Positions 6,791-6,799 of a DNA stretch of 6,799 nucleotides are shown here, piece by piece; positions within the stretch are counted from its first letter, which is position 1, and each line of letters opens with the position of its first letter. Below the pieces are notes generated by a model. That model did not search any database, had not been told where the DNA came from, and saw only the letters and a program-made list of their open reading frames with translations. The stretch lies in NCBI GenBank assembly GCA_003542955.1, contig DPJP01000399.1:31255-38053 (forward strand), in the 5' to 3' direction. Position numbers and translations under genes: made by a program. This stretch comes from Armatimonadota bacterium (lineage in GTDB: Bacteria; Armatimonadota; Zipacnadia; Zipacnadales; UBA11051).

Positions 6791-6799
6791 AATCCCGCA

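Overview
The window is high-GC bacterial DNA with two large, complete, convergent protein-coding genes filling about 91% of it. No RNA gene, CRISPR array, insertion sequence or phage gene is visible. The organism cannot be named from the sequence. A very long exported heparinase II/III-like protein ending in an NPCBM carbohydrate-binding module, strong G/C bias at third codon positions, and G-rich intergenic DNA suggest an uncultured polysaccharide degrader. Planctomycetota, another PVC group or Armatimonadota would fit, but this is inference from gene content only.

Layout. Bases 1-224 hold no assignable gene, although the first ~57 bases have a coding-like third-position bias. Bases 225-1967 (+) encode a Na+/phosphate cotransporter-family membrane protein (two Na_Pi_cotrans repeats with QSSS motifs) fused to a C-terminal PhoU-like helical domain. 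A 139-base convergent gap (1968-2106) has no recognisable intrinsic terminator. Bases 2107-6561 (-) encode a 1484-residue secreted protein: signal peptide, Cys-rich segment, predicted alpha/alpha-toroid, heparinase II/III-like beta-sandwich, a long undefined beta-rich region that may contain two related modules, an Ig-like segment and a C-terminal NPCBM domain. Its 238-base upstream region contains a strong ribosome binding site, an AT-rich patch, a weak stem-loop followed by a T run, and, at the window edge, a G-run repeat able to form a G-quadruplex.

The two genes are convergent, so they are not an operon, and nothing in the sequence links them functionally. The most notable points are in the large protein. 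Its heparinase motif reads HNARD where family members commonly have an H-x-H-x-D pattern, and two further positions that usually look like metal ligands also appear replaced. No clearly new multi-gene system is present.
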